DNA of 39,926 bases from positions 5 through 39,930 of the forward strand of contig NZ_BDHH01000018.1 in assembly GCF_001748365.1 (NCBI RefSeq), written 5' to 3'. Within the stretch, counting starts at the first letter, position 1; each line of letters opens with the position of its first letter. Source of the stretch: Fusibacter sp. 3D3 (GTDB lineage: Bacteria; Bacillota; Clostridia; Peptostreptococcales; Acidaminobacteraceae). This document shows positions 31,632 to 39,926 of the stretch, one piece after another. A program made the translations under genes and the position numbers. The notes below the pieces were generated by a model, which worked only from the letters and a program-made list of their open reading frames with translations, was not told where the DNA came from and did not search any database.

Positions 31632-32376
31632 AACCGTTCCCCCAAGTTCTATTGCCTTCAAAGACTTCAGGGTTAATATCAATAATCGTCTTCTTACCCT
31701 TCTGAACATCTTCTTTCAAGTATTTTAACAGCGCTCTAAAATACTCGTCATCAATATTAGTCTTTTCTACAATTAACCCGAATAGAACTTTTACTTTCTT
31801 ACTATATTTTTTTACTTCTTCCAAAGTTGCAATGCGATCATACACTTCAAGTTTTTCTTTATAAATTGCAATCAGTCTTTTAGCTACATTTTCTTTATCA
31901 TTGTCTTGAATAAGATCAATCTGGTCGATGATATCTAAGAATTGGAGCGCTCTAATATTTTTTTCTTTTATATCACCTTTAGCTTTAATGACCAGAACAT
32001 TCAGGTCACTATCTATCTTCTTTTGTCTAACATTCTGGGCAATCCACACTCTATTCGGCATTTGTGTAGTCATTCCCCATTCATTCCAAATTTGCGGTCC
32101 CGTTACATAACCGAGAACTGCATCGCCTCGCTTTAAGTACTTCTTTTCAATGAGTTTTCTCTTATCTAAACCGATTGTGCCAAATCTTGATTTTTTCGGT
32201 TTATAATAAATGCCCTTTGCATAGTTCTCGATGATGCCTTCTCCAGCTAATCTGTTTAAAGCAACATATACCGTATCCTTATCGTTATCCAAGCCTTTTA
32301 CAATCTCTTCTATAAGAATGGGCTCCGTTTCTTGATAATGTTCTATACGTTCTTTTACGACATGAGTAATGTTCAT
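31606..32376 (-). CDS. DUF6088/AbiEi-type antitoxin (module 2)
   Basis: 256 residues from the ATG behind AAAGGTGGTG. The N-terminal winged helix is KDTVYVALNRLAGEGIIENY and KGIYYKPKKSRFGTIGLDK. The next part (LKRGDAVLGYVTGPQIWNEW, about 82-101) is the DUF6088 signature found beside AbiEii toxins. It is the probable neutralising and autoregulatory partner of the downstream toxin. It occupies the same slot that holds the MqsR/SocA pair in module 1. Confidence 0.8.
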   Translation of the reverse strand: MNITHVVKERIEHYQETEPILIEEIVKGLDNDKDTVYVALNRLAGEGIIENYAKGIYYKPKKSRFGTIGLDKRKLIEKKYLKRGDAVLGYVTGPQIWNEWGMTTQMPNRVWIAQNVRQKKIDSDLNVLVIKAKGDIKEKNIRALQFLDIIDQIDLIQDNDKENVAKRLIAIYKEKLEVYDRIATLEEVKKYSKKVKVLFGLIVEKTNIDDEYFRALLKYLKEDVQKGKKTIIDINPEVFEGNRTWGNGYATTQKHG

Positions 32377-32517
32377 ATACTCACCACCTTTCACATTTTT
32401 ATTTCTTTTCAACTCTAAACGGTTTATTTATACGCATTCTTAACCGATACCATTTTTACATTTATTATTACATTCATTATAACGCTAACTCATGAATTAT
32501 GCAAGAAATCCTTAGAA

Positions 32518-33956
32518 TCAATGTCTAAAGTACGACTTATCTTTTTTCACAAGTAGAAACTTCCTTATGTCTTCAACACTTGATGCCATATCGCACTCAG
32601 GCAGAGCTGCAACAACTGATTTGTGATATTTTCAAGTTGGTGCTGCCCTCGAATCCAATATAGAAATAACACCTGAATCTGTTTCACTTCTAATCAATCG
32701 TCCCACCCCTTGCCTCAGCTTAATCAGCATTTTGGGTATGAGTACCTCGTCCAAATACACAATCATGTCCGGGTACAATGTCTTTTCATTAACCTGTATA
32801 TTTTCTAATCAACAAATATGATCTAATGATATGAATGTTTTTAAAGCATCCAGCATCTTCTTTAAATCAATGACATATTGCCTTTCTTTGTAGGTCATCA
32901 AGGGTATCAGCTCTTGAAGGGTTAAGAGCTGCTTTTTTAGTAATAAAACGATTCTATGTGTAATTTCTGCAGGGAACCTTTCCGTTTCTTCCGTTAACTG
33001 ATCGGCGGGGATACGATCAACTAATTCGTCGAAAATTATTTGGTTTAATGCCAGTACTTCATTGCGTCGATTCTTTAATATCTTCTGGCTCTTCTTTTTA
33101 ACTTCTACTGTAATTATCCGCTTCATCAAATGATGAAGATCATTTTCATGTACGGTTGAACCATACATTTGCTCAGCTGCATCTTTAAGTTTATGCGCCT
33201 CATCTATTATAACTATCTTGTGATCTGGAAGTAGTGGCTGTCTGTCATCTTTTCTTTTAAGCAAATCAGCTAAATAATAATTGTGATTACAGATTTGAAA
33301 ATCAAATACCGCTTTTCTTGCTTGCTTCATAAATAGCTGATAGCATTCACTTCCCCAAGATCGATGACGCCATTTGAAAGAAGTCTTTTTAAAGCCGTAT
33401 ACTCTGTAATTCTTTTCTTTGATGGGTCAAGGGTATTCACATAATCCCTTAACCGATTTTCGCGAACATAGTTTTCTTTATCTTTTCTGAGTACATAGGT
33501 GATAGGCGCCTTTAAAATGCCACTTGCCAAGAGCTGAGCAGATATTTCAGGAATATCTTCCTGAGTAATAGCTCTCTGTAATTCTATGCTTGATGTCGTA
33601 AACACAATTGGCATTCGATTATGCAGGGCATTCTTTTTCAAAAAAAAGTTAAATACGATTGCTGCCACCAAATACGCATGTGTTTTCCCTAAACCAACAG
33701 GAATATCACTGAGTAGAATCTTATGTTCAAGCATATTGCGATATATATGTTTCGACAAACTCTCCTGTTCTTCTCTGACAACAAACCCACTTTTAGAAAA
33801 TACTTCTTTAAAGATTACATCAATCATTTCATCGCCGTTGGAAGCTCTTTTCGAATTGAAGAAAGACAAGCCCTTTATCTTCGACACGATTAGGGGATAA
33901 TCCTTATCCAATATTGCACTGCGTCTAAAAAACAAATACTTCTGATCACCAGTCAC
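32518..33956 (-). pseudogene. DinG/Rad3-like helicase gene with several lesions (module 2)
   Basis: N-terminal part (33956-33327): Walker A in LLSDIPVGLGKTHAYLVAAI. After GEVNA the frame shifts by one base near 33330; MKQARKAVFDFQICNHNYYL and the DEAH box IVIIDEAHKLKD follow. At 32809 a TGA ends the frame; the same frame then goes directly to EKTLYPDMIVYLDEVLIPKM and motif VI, so part of the second motor domain is deleted. Another TGA (near 32633) stands where module 1 has G-K-Y-H. The ancestor was a helicase of a plasmid or integrative element. The frame also extends upstream without a start, into parB sequence. Confidence 0.85.
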
Positions 33957-34000
33957 AAATTTAGCTACACGATAAGTAAAGTTCTTCCCAGTAAAACACT

Positions 34001-34519
34001 CTAGTAAAATGCAATCAAATCTGGCACTTTTGACAACCTTTCGATTTCACTTAAAAGATCCGTTCTTACACCCTGGCTCTTCATCGCATGATGCCTTGTA
34101 GCAATAACCGTAGCCCTCTCGGAATGTTCTAAATCCGTGAATGACCTTTGCATTAAATTGGTTTCAGTGACAATCAAAATGGCTTCTTCTTCTGTTAAAC
34201 CCTCTTTAATCACAACAGGTACATCTGTAAGTCCAGCAATCTTGGCTGCATTAACCCTGTTATGACCACTTAAAATTTCATAATGATCTTCTATTTTCCT
34301 AACGACGATTGGAACGATAACACCGTAGTTCTTGATGCTCTCTACCATGTCATTTAGACGATTCCCTTCATAAAGCTTAAAAGGATGGTTTTTAAATGGC
34401 GCTAAAGTATCTAATTTCAGCGCCGTGATTCCCACTGTTTTCTTTTGATCAATGTCATCGTCATCATCACCAAAGATAGAAGCAAATGTTTCGACTTTTT
34501 TCATTTTAGTTTTGTCCAT
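34001..34519 (-). pseudogene. parB: ParB-like partition protein, C-terminally truncated
   Basis: 172 residues from the ATG behind AAAGGAG. ParB N-terminal CTPase/Spo0J motifs: LAPFKNHPFKLYEGNRLNDM, SIKNYGVIVPIVVRK, YEILSGHNRVNAAKIAGLTD and TETNLMQRSFTDLEHSERA. Family members run another ~100 residues through the DNA-binding HTH and dimer domain; here the protein breaks after SEIERLSKVPDL, where helicase-gene sequence takes over. A deletion between parB and the helicase is likely. Overlaps parA by 14 nt. Confidence 0.8.
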
Positions 34520-35294
34520 TTTCAATCAACTCCTTTGTTAACGTCTGATAAGCGATTGCTGCTTTATTGGTTGGCATATAATCCACGATACTTTTGCTTT
34601 GAAGATTGGCTTCTCCCACTTTGACTGACTTAGGGATTTTAATATCAAAGACTTTAATATGCTCTCCATAAACCTCCAACACCATATCAATCATGTTTTT
34701 AGATAGATTAGTCCTTTCATCAAACATCGTAAGTAAAATGCCTTCAAATGTGATTTTAGGATTGATCCTTCGTTTTAGCTTCATGATGGTTTGTAACAGT
34801 AGCTCAAGCCTCTTAACAGAAAGGTATTCGGGGGTTGCAGGGATAAGCACACTATCACAAGCTGCTAAAACATTTAGCGTCATCAAACCTAATGAGGGTG
34901 CAGAATCCAAGATGATAAAATCATAATCCCCACGAATCTCTTCAATGATGGTTCTTAGAACATATTCTCTGCTCATGGTGCTGACTAAACTTATTTCAAT
35001 GGCAGAAAGTTCAATGCTACTTGGAATGATATCTACGCCATCACTTTCAATGATGTAGCTTTCTTTTGGAGGAAGATCCTTTTCATTCATAACATCCATC
35101 ATTAGGTGATACAGCGTCGTTTCAAGCTTATCTGGTTTTTCGATACCAAAACAATCTGTAAGCGATGCCTGGTTATCACAATCTATTGCCAAAACCCTGA
35201 AACCTTCTTTTGCTAATATAGTTGCGATGTTCCTACACGTAGTACTTTTTGAAACCCCACCTTTTTGTGAGGCAACTGCGATTACTTTACTCAT
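34506..35294 (-). CDS. parA: ParA/Soj-type partition ATPase
   Basis: 262 residues from the ATG that follows AAAGGAG at 11 nt; the longer frame starts with TTG inside that RBS. The deviant Walker A reads SQKGGVSKSTTCRNI, with Ser in the place of the common Gly/Ala. Walker B is DYDFIILDSAPSLGLMTLN. It segregates low-copy plasmids or stabilises an excised integrative element. Its ParB partner is truncated, so partition by this pair is doubtful. Confidence 0.88.
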   Translation of the reverse strand: MSKVIAVASQKGGVSKSTTCRNIATILAKEGFRVLAIDCDNQASLTDCFGIEKPDKLETTLYHLMMDVMNEKDLPPKESYIIESDGVDIIPSSIELSAIEISLVSTMSREYVLRTIIEEIRGDYDFIILDSAPSLGLMTLNVLAACDSVLIPATPEYLSVKRLELLLQTIMKLKRRINPKITFEGILLTMFDERTNLSKNMIDMVLEVYGEHIKVFDIKIPKSVKVGEANLQSKSIVDYMPTNKAAIAYQTLTKELIENGQN

Positions 35295-35420
35295 AATATT
35301 TTTGCTCCTTTTCAATATTCATTTTATAGTTTTATAATACACTTTTAAATTAACCAACGCTAGATTTCGTCAATTTTATTTAATAAAACGCGAACGGGAA
35401 ATAAGGACAAACCAAACTCG

Positions 35421-35449
35421 TTGCAATTATTCACTAATCGGTGTATTAT
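35421..35449 (+). promoter_or_regulatory. Sigma-A promoter of the Xre-like gene
   Basis: TTGCAA (35421-35426), 17 bp, TATTAT (35444-35449), 23 bp before the ATG. Confidence 0.65.
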
Positions 35450-35472
35450 TTAACTAAGGTAGGTGATTATTA

Positions 35473-35688
35473 ATGAAACTGACAATGGGTGAAAAGATAA
35501 GAATTATCCTTAAAAGAAAGAACATCACGATTCTTGAGCTCAGTAATCGTCTAGGAACAACGAATCAGAACATGGCAAATAAGCTGAAAAGAGATAACTT
35601 CTCAACTAAGGAATTAGATGAAATCGCAAAAGCTCTGGATTGTGAATTTGAAGGGTATTTTGTGGATAAAGATGGGGATAAGATTTAG
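35473..35688 (+). CDS. Xre-family HTH regulator
   Basis: 71 residues, essentially one Cro/CI-type HTH: ITILELSNRLGTTNQNMANK, then FSTKELDEIAKALDCEFEGY. GGTAGGTGA precedes the ATG. It diverges from parAB and probably represses its own promoter or parAB. Confidence 0.85.
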   Translation: MKLTMGEKIRIILKRKNITILELSNRLGTTNQNMANKLKRDNFSTKELDEIAKALDCEFEGYFVDKDGDKI

Positions 35689-35724
35689 TTTTTTACATCA
35701 AGAAAGATCACTGGGGGTGTGACA

Positions 35725-36840
35725 ATGAGTAATTTTGTCGATTTATTTAAGAGTTTTCTATACGGGTACTTTGAGGAAAAAAATGATGCAAGAGAGAAAA
35801 ATATCATAGAAAAGCGATTTGGCCTAACAACAACTAAAATATACACCCTTGATGAACTTGGAATTCTTCACAAGGGAATTTCGCGCGAAAGAATAAGACA
35901 AATTGAAGATAAAGCCATAAAAAATCTTCGTACTTTGATTGACGAAAAAAGAATTAAGAAAATCAACTTCTCATGTGATAGTTTATTGTCTTCTGAATTT
36001 AAGCGCTTTTATAATATCATTTTCGAAAATGAAGTTATTTTAATGCACGACTTTATAACATTTACAAACTGCAAAGTTGATGATATTAGGTATTTGAATC
36101 TCATTTTAAAAGTTATGGATGTTAACATTATTCCTTCACCAAACCATAGTTGTAATGTAATAATTTCACCAATTTTAAATAAAACTATATTAGAGAAAGA
36201 AATCCAAAGCACTTATAAAATACTTAGAAAACATGTGGCTTACATTTCTATTGATGATTTACTTATCGAAACCAAAAAAAAGCGAAGAACTTTTGATCAG
36301 AATTATATTTTATTAGCCCTTAAATGCATTAAACTAGAGACTTTAACAATTGACGGTACATCATTAGTAGGTGTTTACTTGGATCAGTCCTTTTCAGCTG
36401 GAGATATAGGGTATAGAATCCTCGCTAAGTATAGGCATCCTATGTCAATTTCAGATATTTATATTGAATTTAACAAGCTAATACATCATAACAAACTAAA
36501 CATTTCCAAATCGATCAGAAATCTTACTAATCAAATGGCTCAACACGATAAAATCATTAACATTGGTGCAAAACAATGGGCGCTTAAAGAGTGGAATCAC
36601 GATAAAAAGTTTATAAAAGAAACTATTAAAGAAGCCTTTCACAGTAAAGGGGTAGCATTAACAAAAGAAGATGTTATTTCATTTGTAGGACAGACCATGC
36701 CTCATATAAAAAGTCAAACAATAGTTTCGTACCTAAGTTATGACGACTTTCTAAAGATAAAAGGAAACTCTTTTATCTTAAAGCCTGGATTCTCGGCCTC
36801 TCATGACGAGGCCGGAATCGATACATTTAGCGCTTCGTAA
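35725..36840 (+). pseudogene. Sigma-region-4/HARE-HTH-like protein, 3' end cut by IS1634
   Basis: 371 residues from the ATG behind GGGGGTG. The N-terminus has GISRERIRQIEDKAIKNLR (about 51-69), the helix-turn-helix of primary-sigma region 4. Three winged-helix-like stretches follow; the clearest (about 285-355, KEAFHSKGVALTKEDVISFV) resembles a HARE-HTH. The last dozen residues (from about SASHDEAG) come from the edge of the insertion sequence, whose transposase stop is at 36801. The rest of the gene seems to continue beyond the element at 38487. Confidence 0.65.
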
Positions 36841-38497
36841 ATCACCTCTTGCTTTGTAAGAATTTCTCCTACTCTTAACGAACGACCAGGTGACTCAAAG
36901 CATTCAATCACATCAAGTTTATCTAGTAGTTGCGACATTGTGTATTGATCATAAAGTTTTGCTTCTTTCATCTTCCGATGGAGATGAGAAACCAATATAA
37001 GCGCTATAAACTCTGCAAATATTTTTCCCTCAAGGCTTCGTTCAGAAGATACAAGTAATCTTCGCAAATTGAGGCGCTCTCTAAGATTACCAAAGCCTTT
37101 TTCGACGACATCCTTCATTCTATAAAAATGTAACGCTGTAAAGGCATCCATCTTTTCATTAGCGATCAGTGAAAAATAACCTAGATAACGTCTGGCTTTG
37201 TGTATGGCTTCTTCTTTGTAGGTAACAGTTATTCCACGCTTAGGTGTTTTTTTTACTTCAAAGAAAACAGCATACGCTTTTTCATGAGCATCAACACGTT
37301 TTCCTTCTTTAAGCTCTTTATACAAACCGGCGATACGTTTATCAAACGCAGTTTCCTCATCAGCACCTTTATCGATATTATAGTAATAGTGAATATACAT
37401 CCTACGTTTGTCTTTGATGGTATCACCTTTGTATGGACGCTCCTGAGTATAATCCCAGTCAGCTGTTACTGTATATCCATAGGTATTTGTTGATGCGTCA
37501 AAGTTCATGGGCATACGGATATCATCATACACTTCATCAAGATTTTTCTTGATAAAAGCTAGCGAAAGTTTAACTCCAATTAAAAACTTAATATGTTCTC
37601 GATATAAACCATTGATGTTCTGCTCTGAGTAAAAGCCTCGATCCATGACGAACTTCGTCTTGCCAAATCCAAGAATATCAAGATCTTCGAGCAGATTTTT
37701 GACCGTTTTTGAATCAGGTATATTGCCTGCAAGTTTGCGGTAGTAGAATGGCAAGCCTGATTTTTCTCCAAATACAAGAAGAAGGTTCAACTGTGGCAGT
37801 TTATTATCTTCCTTATTCTTGCCATACTGAACCTGAGTAAGTGTTTCAGAATAGCTCGAGATACTTGTACTATCATATGCCCAGTATTCATCCTCAATAC
37901 GACGTTTTGCCTGTAGTCGGAAGAACTTAGTTATCTTCTCATCAGATATTTCAGAAAACAGTTCACTGCTCCTTGGAGAAGCAATATCTGCTCCATGAGG
38001 ATGTTTGTGCGTATGATTCCATTTTTCAAAGCGGTAAAGTGGTGTATTATCCTCAAGTACAAGGTAAAAAGCAATTGATAACAGTTGATTATAAATATCT
38101 GGAAAACAGGTGCGTAAATCCGCGGTAAGTCCTAATTCTTCAGAAAAAGCTTCAAGCAAATAGGTTGCACCATAATACATATGTCTTGATTCGATTGCAA
38201 CAACAGGACCACGTTTAGTTATAACCTTTGGTTCAATTGGCTTATCTTTTCTACACCGTCCATCTGTTGGATTAATCTCGCCTGTCGTCGTGTCGACACG
38301 GCCAATAAGTTTGCGTTTGCATCGGGACTGCTGTTTTTCCTTATCCCAGTGGTAAGTAGCTTCGTATGCATATGTAATACCTGATCGTTTATCGTACTGT
38401 TTTACTATTGCCATTAAAAATCACCTCGTCATGTATTATTTGCTTTAATTATAACACATGGCGATATAAAACTCAAGTTAAAATAGCCAAAATCAAG
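36786..38497 (-). mobile_element. IS1634-family insertion sequence (ends approximate)
   Basis: One full-length transposase gene fills it. Imperfect ends are suggested by TGGATTCTCGGCC at the left and, read inward from the right, TTGATTTTGGCT. No target duplication was identified, so the borders may be off by tens of bases. Confidence 0.55.
36801..38414 (-). CDS. IS1634-family DDE transposase
   Basis: 537 residues, full length, start preceded by GAGGTG. The N-terminus (YHWDKEKQQSRCKRKLIGRV) and IGRVDTTTGEINPTDGR are typical of IS1634 transposases. Catalytic positions: Asp in EYWAYDSTSISSYSE, Asp in TKFVMDRGFYSEQNI and Glu in MKDVVEKGFGNLRERLN. The frame is intact, so the element is probably recent and possibly active. 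Confidence 0.9.
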   Translation of the reverse strand: MAIVKQYDKRSGITYAYEATYHWDKEKQQSRCKRKLIGRVDTTTGEINPTDGRCRKDKPIEPKVITKRGPVVAIESRHMYYGATYLLEAFSEELGLTADLRTCFPDIYNQLLSIAFYLVLEDNTPLYRFEKWNHTHKHPHGADIASPRSSELFSEISDEKITKFFRLQAKRRIEDEYWAYDSTSISSYSETLTQVQYGKNKEDNKLPQLNLLLVFGEKSGLPFYYRKLAGNIPDSKTVKNLLEDLDILGFGKTKFVMDRGFYSEQNINGLYREHIKFLIGVKLSLAFIKKNLDEVYDDIRMPMNFDASTNTYGYTVTADWDYTQERPYKGDTIKDKRRMYIHYYYNIDKGADEETAFDKRIAGLYKELKEGKRVDAHEKAYAVFFEVKKTPKRGITVTYKEEAIHKARRYLGYFSLIANEKMDAFTALHFYRMKDVVEKGFGNLRERLNLRRLLVSSERSLEGKIFAEFIALILVSHLHRKMKEAKLYDQYTMSQLLDKLDVIECFESPGRSLRVGEILTKQEVIYEALNVSIPASS

Positions 38498-39608
38498 TGA
38501 AATCAATTTATTGAAGCAGTTGAACCCCACTAGTTCTCGTCATGAGTTTCGAGAATCTAGGTTAAAGGAGTGGAAAAGCAAATATACAGAAAATATCATC
38601 AACAGCCGACGCAGACGAAATTTTGATGATTTATTATTATCTACCTACACATACTACAATCAAGAAACTCTTTCTACTGATGACATCTGGAATTATATTA
38701 AAGTTAACTTTGATTCACCAAAATATTACTTAAAAATATATCTTGAAAAAAGAGCATACCTCTACCACGAAGCAATTGATGATACCGATTATTGGACAAA
38801 AAAGGCAAATTATCTGGAGATTATCGAATCTAGTCGAGGCAATAAAATTAATAATATCAATAAACTAGCTGTCAGTTACTTGAATGATAATGGTGGGAGC
38901 ATGGTTTTGAAAGACTTAATTAATGTCTTGGTTAACCAACATAAATATCATGAAAAAACATGCTATCAAACTTTGTCAAATAACAAACAAGTAAAAAAGT
39001 TTCCTAAAGATAATGTTATGTTGATATCAATACTAGAAAATAAATTTACAAACGTTTCCTTAATCAATGTTTCTGAACAAGAGTTTGAGGAGTTCTTAAT
39101 GAAATCAAAAGCTGAGGAATCAAAGTATGATTTTAAACAAGGTTTCCTTAATTTATCTGATGATAGAAGCTTCAATGCAAAGAGCTTTGAAAAGATAATG
39201 AAGAACATTTGTGCTATGGCTAATCATGGTTTTGGACATACTGGCAGACTATTTATTGGTATCTGCGATACAGAAAATGACACATTGAGAGTTGAACAAT
39301 TAGACAAAATCGACATAATTCGATTAAATGGTGTTGGTGTTGCAGGACTTGAAAGAGAAGCCGTTCATCTTGGCTACGATTTAGAAAAATATCAAAATTT
39401 TATCCTAAGTAAAATTGAAAATTCAAAACTTCCTTTAAAGCTGAAGAATCATTTAAAATCTAATGTAGGATTCATTCACTACAAAAACAAGTATATTATG
39501 ATGATTGAAGTAAATTGTACAGATGGTCCATCACTATACAACGAAACCGAGTTATATATACGTAAAGGACCAAATGTTGATTTATACTTAAAACTGACCC
39601 AGGTTTAA
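38487..39608 (+). pseudogene. AlbA_2/Schlafen-like domain gene fragment between two insertion sequences
   Basis: The open frame begins after a TAG at 38484 and has no convincing start (a TTG at 38511 lacks an RBS). Residues 1-190 are helical with winged-helix-like parts (KLAVSYLNDNGGSMVLKDLI). Then comes an AlbA_2 domain: EESKYDFKQGFLNLSDDRSF, ICAMANHGFGHTGRLFIGIC and IEVNCTDGPSLY, LYIRKGPN. The final YLKLTQV is read from IS21-like end sequence. It is probably the 3' half of the gene at 35725-36785. Confidence 0.65.
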
Positions 39609-39710
39609 CGCTTAAAATTGACCCACTAACAGGGTGAAAATTGAGTTCTATATATTTTGATTATACACTGAACCTTGAAAATTTAACACTGTGAATTGAC
39701 CCACCTCCAC
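39587..39710. mobile_element. IS21-like element ends, no transposase
   Basis: TTAAAACTGACCCAG, TTAAAATTGACCCACT and GAATTGACCCACC (TGACCC at 39595, 39619 and 39697) repeat as the multiple terminal sites of IS21 elements do. No istA/istB is between them; the space is too short. It looks like a remnant or junction that truncates the preceding gene. Confidence 0.55.
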
Positions 39711-39926
39711 GGCTATCGCATGAAAATCTACCATAATCAAGGCTTTTATTCAAAGTCTTAAAAAAATAGCATTGCGCTATTGGATTATGTGGCATGACTT
39801 ATGTTTTAATGCAGAGCTCAATCCTTTTTACAGTTTTGAGGGCACAACTAATAAACCGTTTGTATCACTACAGCCGACTTACCCTACGAATGGTATAACT
39901 CAGCCTTTTTTCTACAGCTCAGATAC
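39711..39926. other. Unassigned right edge
   Basis: No credible gene or strong hairpin recognised. It begins with GGCTATCGCATGAAAATCTA, loosely like part of the ~420-bp repeat (GGCGATAGCATGAAAATTTT), and ends with CTCAGATAC, a motif also in that repeat. The evidence is too weak to call a third copy. Confidence 0.3.

Noticed and set aside
34506-35294. MinD or nitrogenase-reductase-like ATPase
   Set aside because: Size, overlap with parB and the ParA-type motif order favour a partition ATPase.
39711-39926. Third copy of the ~420-bp repeat
   Set aside because: Only two short patches resemble it and their order and spacing differ.

Overview
The window is AT-rich DNA with strong AGGAGG-type ribosome binding sites, TTG starts and class-Clostridia-type catabolic genes. 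The best reading is an anaerobic, amino-acid-fermenting Firmicute of the Clostridia. No rRNA or tRNA gene was seen.

Left part (1-9.5 kb): a 4-aminobutyrate (GABA) fermentation locus. On the minus strand lie a PAS-AAA+-Fis sigma-54 activator, an APC permease, GABA aminotransferase (gabT) and the start of a glutamate dehydrogenase that carries a stop codon. Diverging on the plus strand are 4-hydroxybutyryl-CoA dehydratase (abfD), a NifU-like Fe-S scaffold protein and 4-hydroxybutyrate CoA-transferase (abfT). Good -24/-12 promoters precede both the permease and abfD, each with a dyad cluster about 100 bp or more upstream, so the regulator probably switches on both arms. AbfT is in frame with an extra cysteine-rich domain, and a strong internal start lies exactly at the normal AbfT beginning.

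9.5-15.4 kb: a GAPDH-like gene fragment, an ECF sigma/anti-sigma pair, a TspO/MBR-like membrane protein, an IS3 transposase remnant and an AbiEi/AbiEii toxin-antitoxin pair.

15.4-21.1 kb and 28.8-34 kb are two related, collinear mobile-element modules. Each has, in order, a ~420-bp dispersed repeat, a PemK/MazF-like toxin gene with no protein antitoxin beside it, small structured RNA genes, a MobC-like gene, an integrase/excisionase region, an exchangeable toxin-antitoxin pair and the 3' end of a DinG/Rad3-like helicase gene. The right module also has parA and a truncated parB. The left module keeps integrase, excisionase and MobC and carries an MqsR-like/SocA-domain (Panacea) pair. The right module has lost the integrase and carries a DUF6088/AbiEii pair. 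The left module also holds a type III toxin-antitoxin locus: promoter, two 39-nt RNA repeats, terminator, then a ToxN gene broken by stops. More RNA units of this kind are scattered nearby. This RNA/toxin cluster is the most novel-looking part of the window.

Between the modules (21.4-27.6 kb) lie an M20 amidohydrolase, a YfcC-family transporter, a LysR regulator and a divergent citDEF-like operon whose acyl-carrier subunit has Thr at the usual prosthetic-group Ser. Two head-to-head IS66 transposase fragments follow.

Right end (35.4-39.9 kb): an Xre-type regulator and a gene with sigma-region-4-like and helical domains that appears to be split from an AlbA_2/Schlafen-type domain by an IS1634-family element. 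An IS21-like end then truncates that gene's 3' end.
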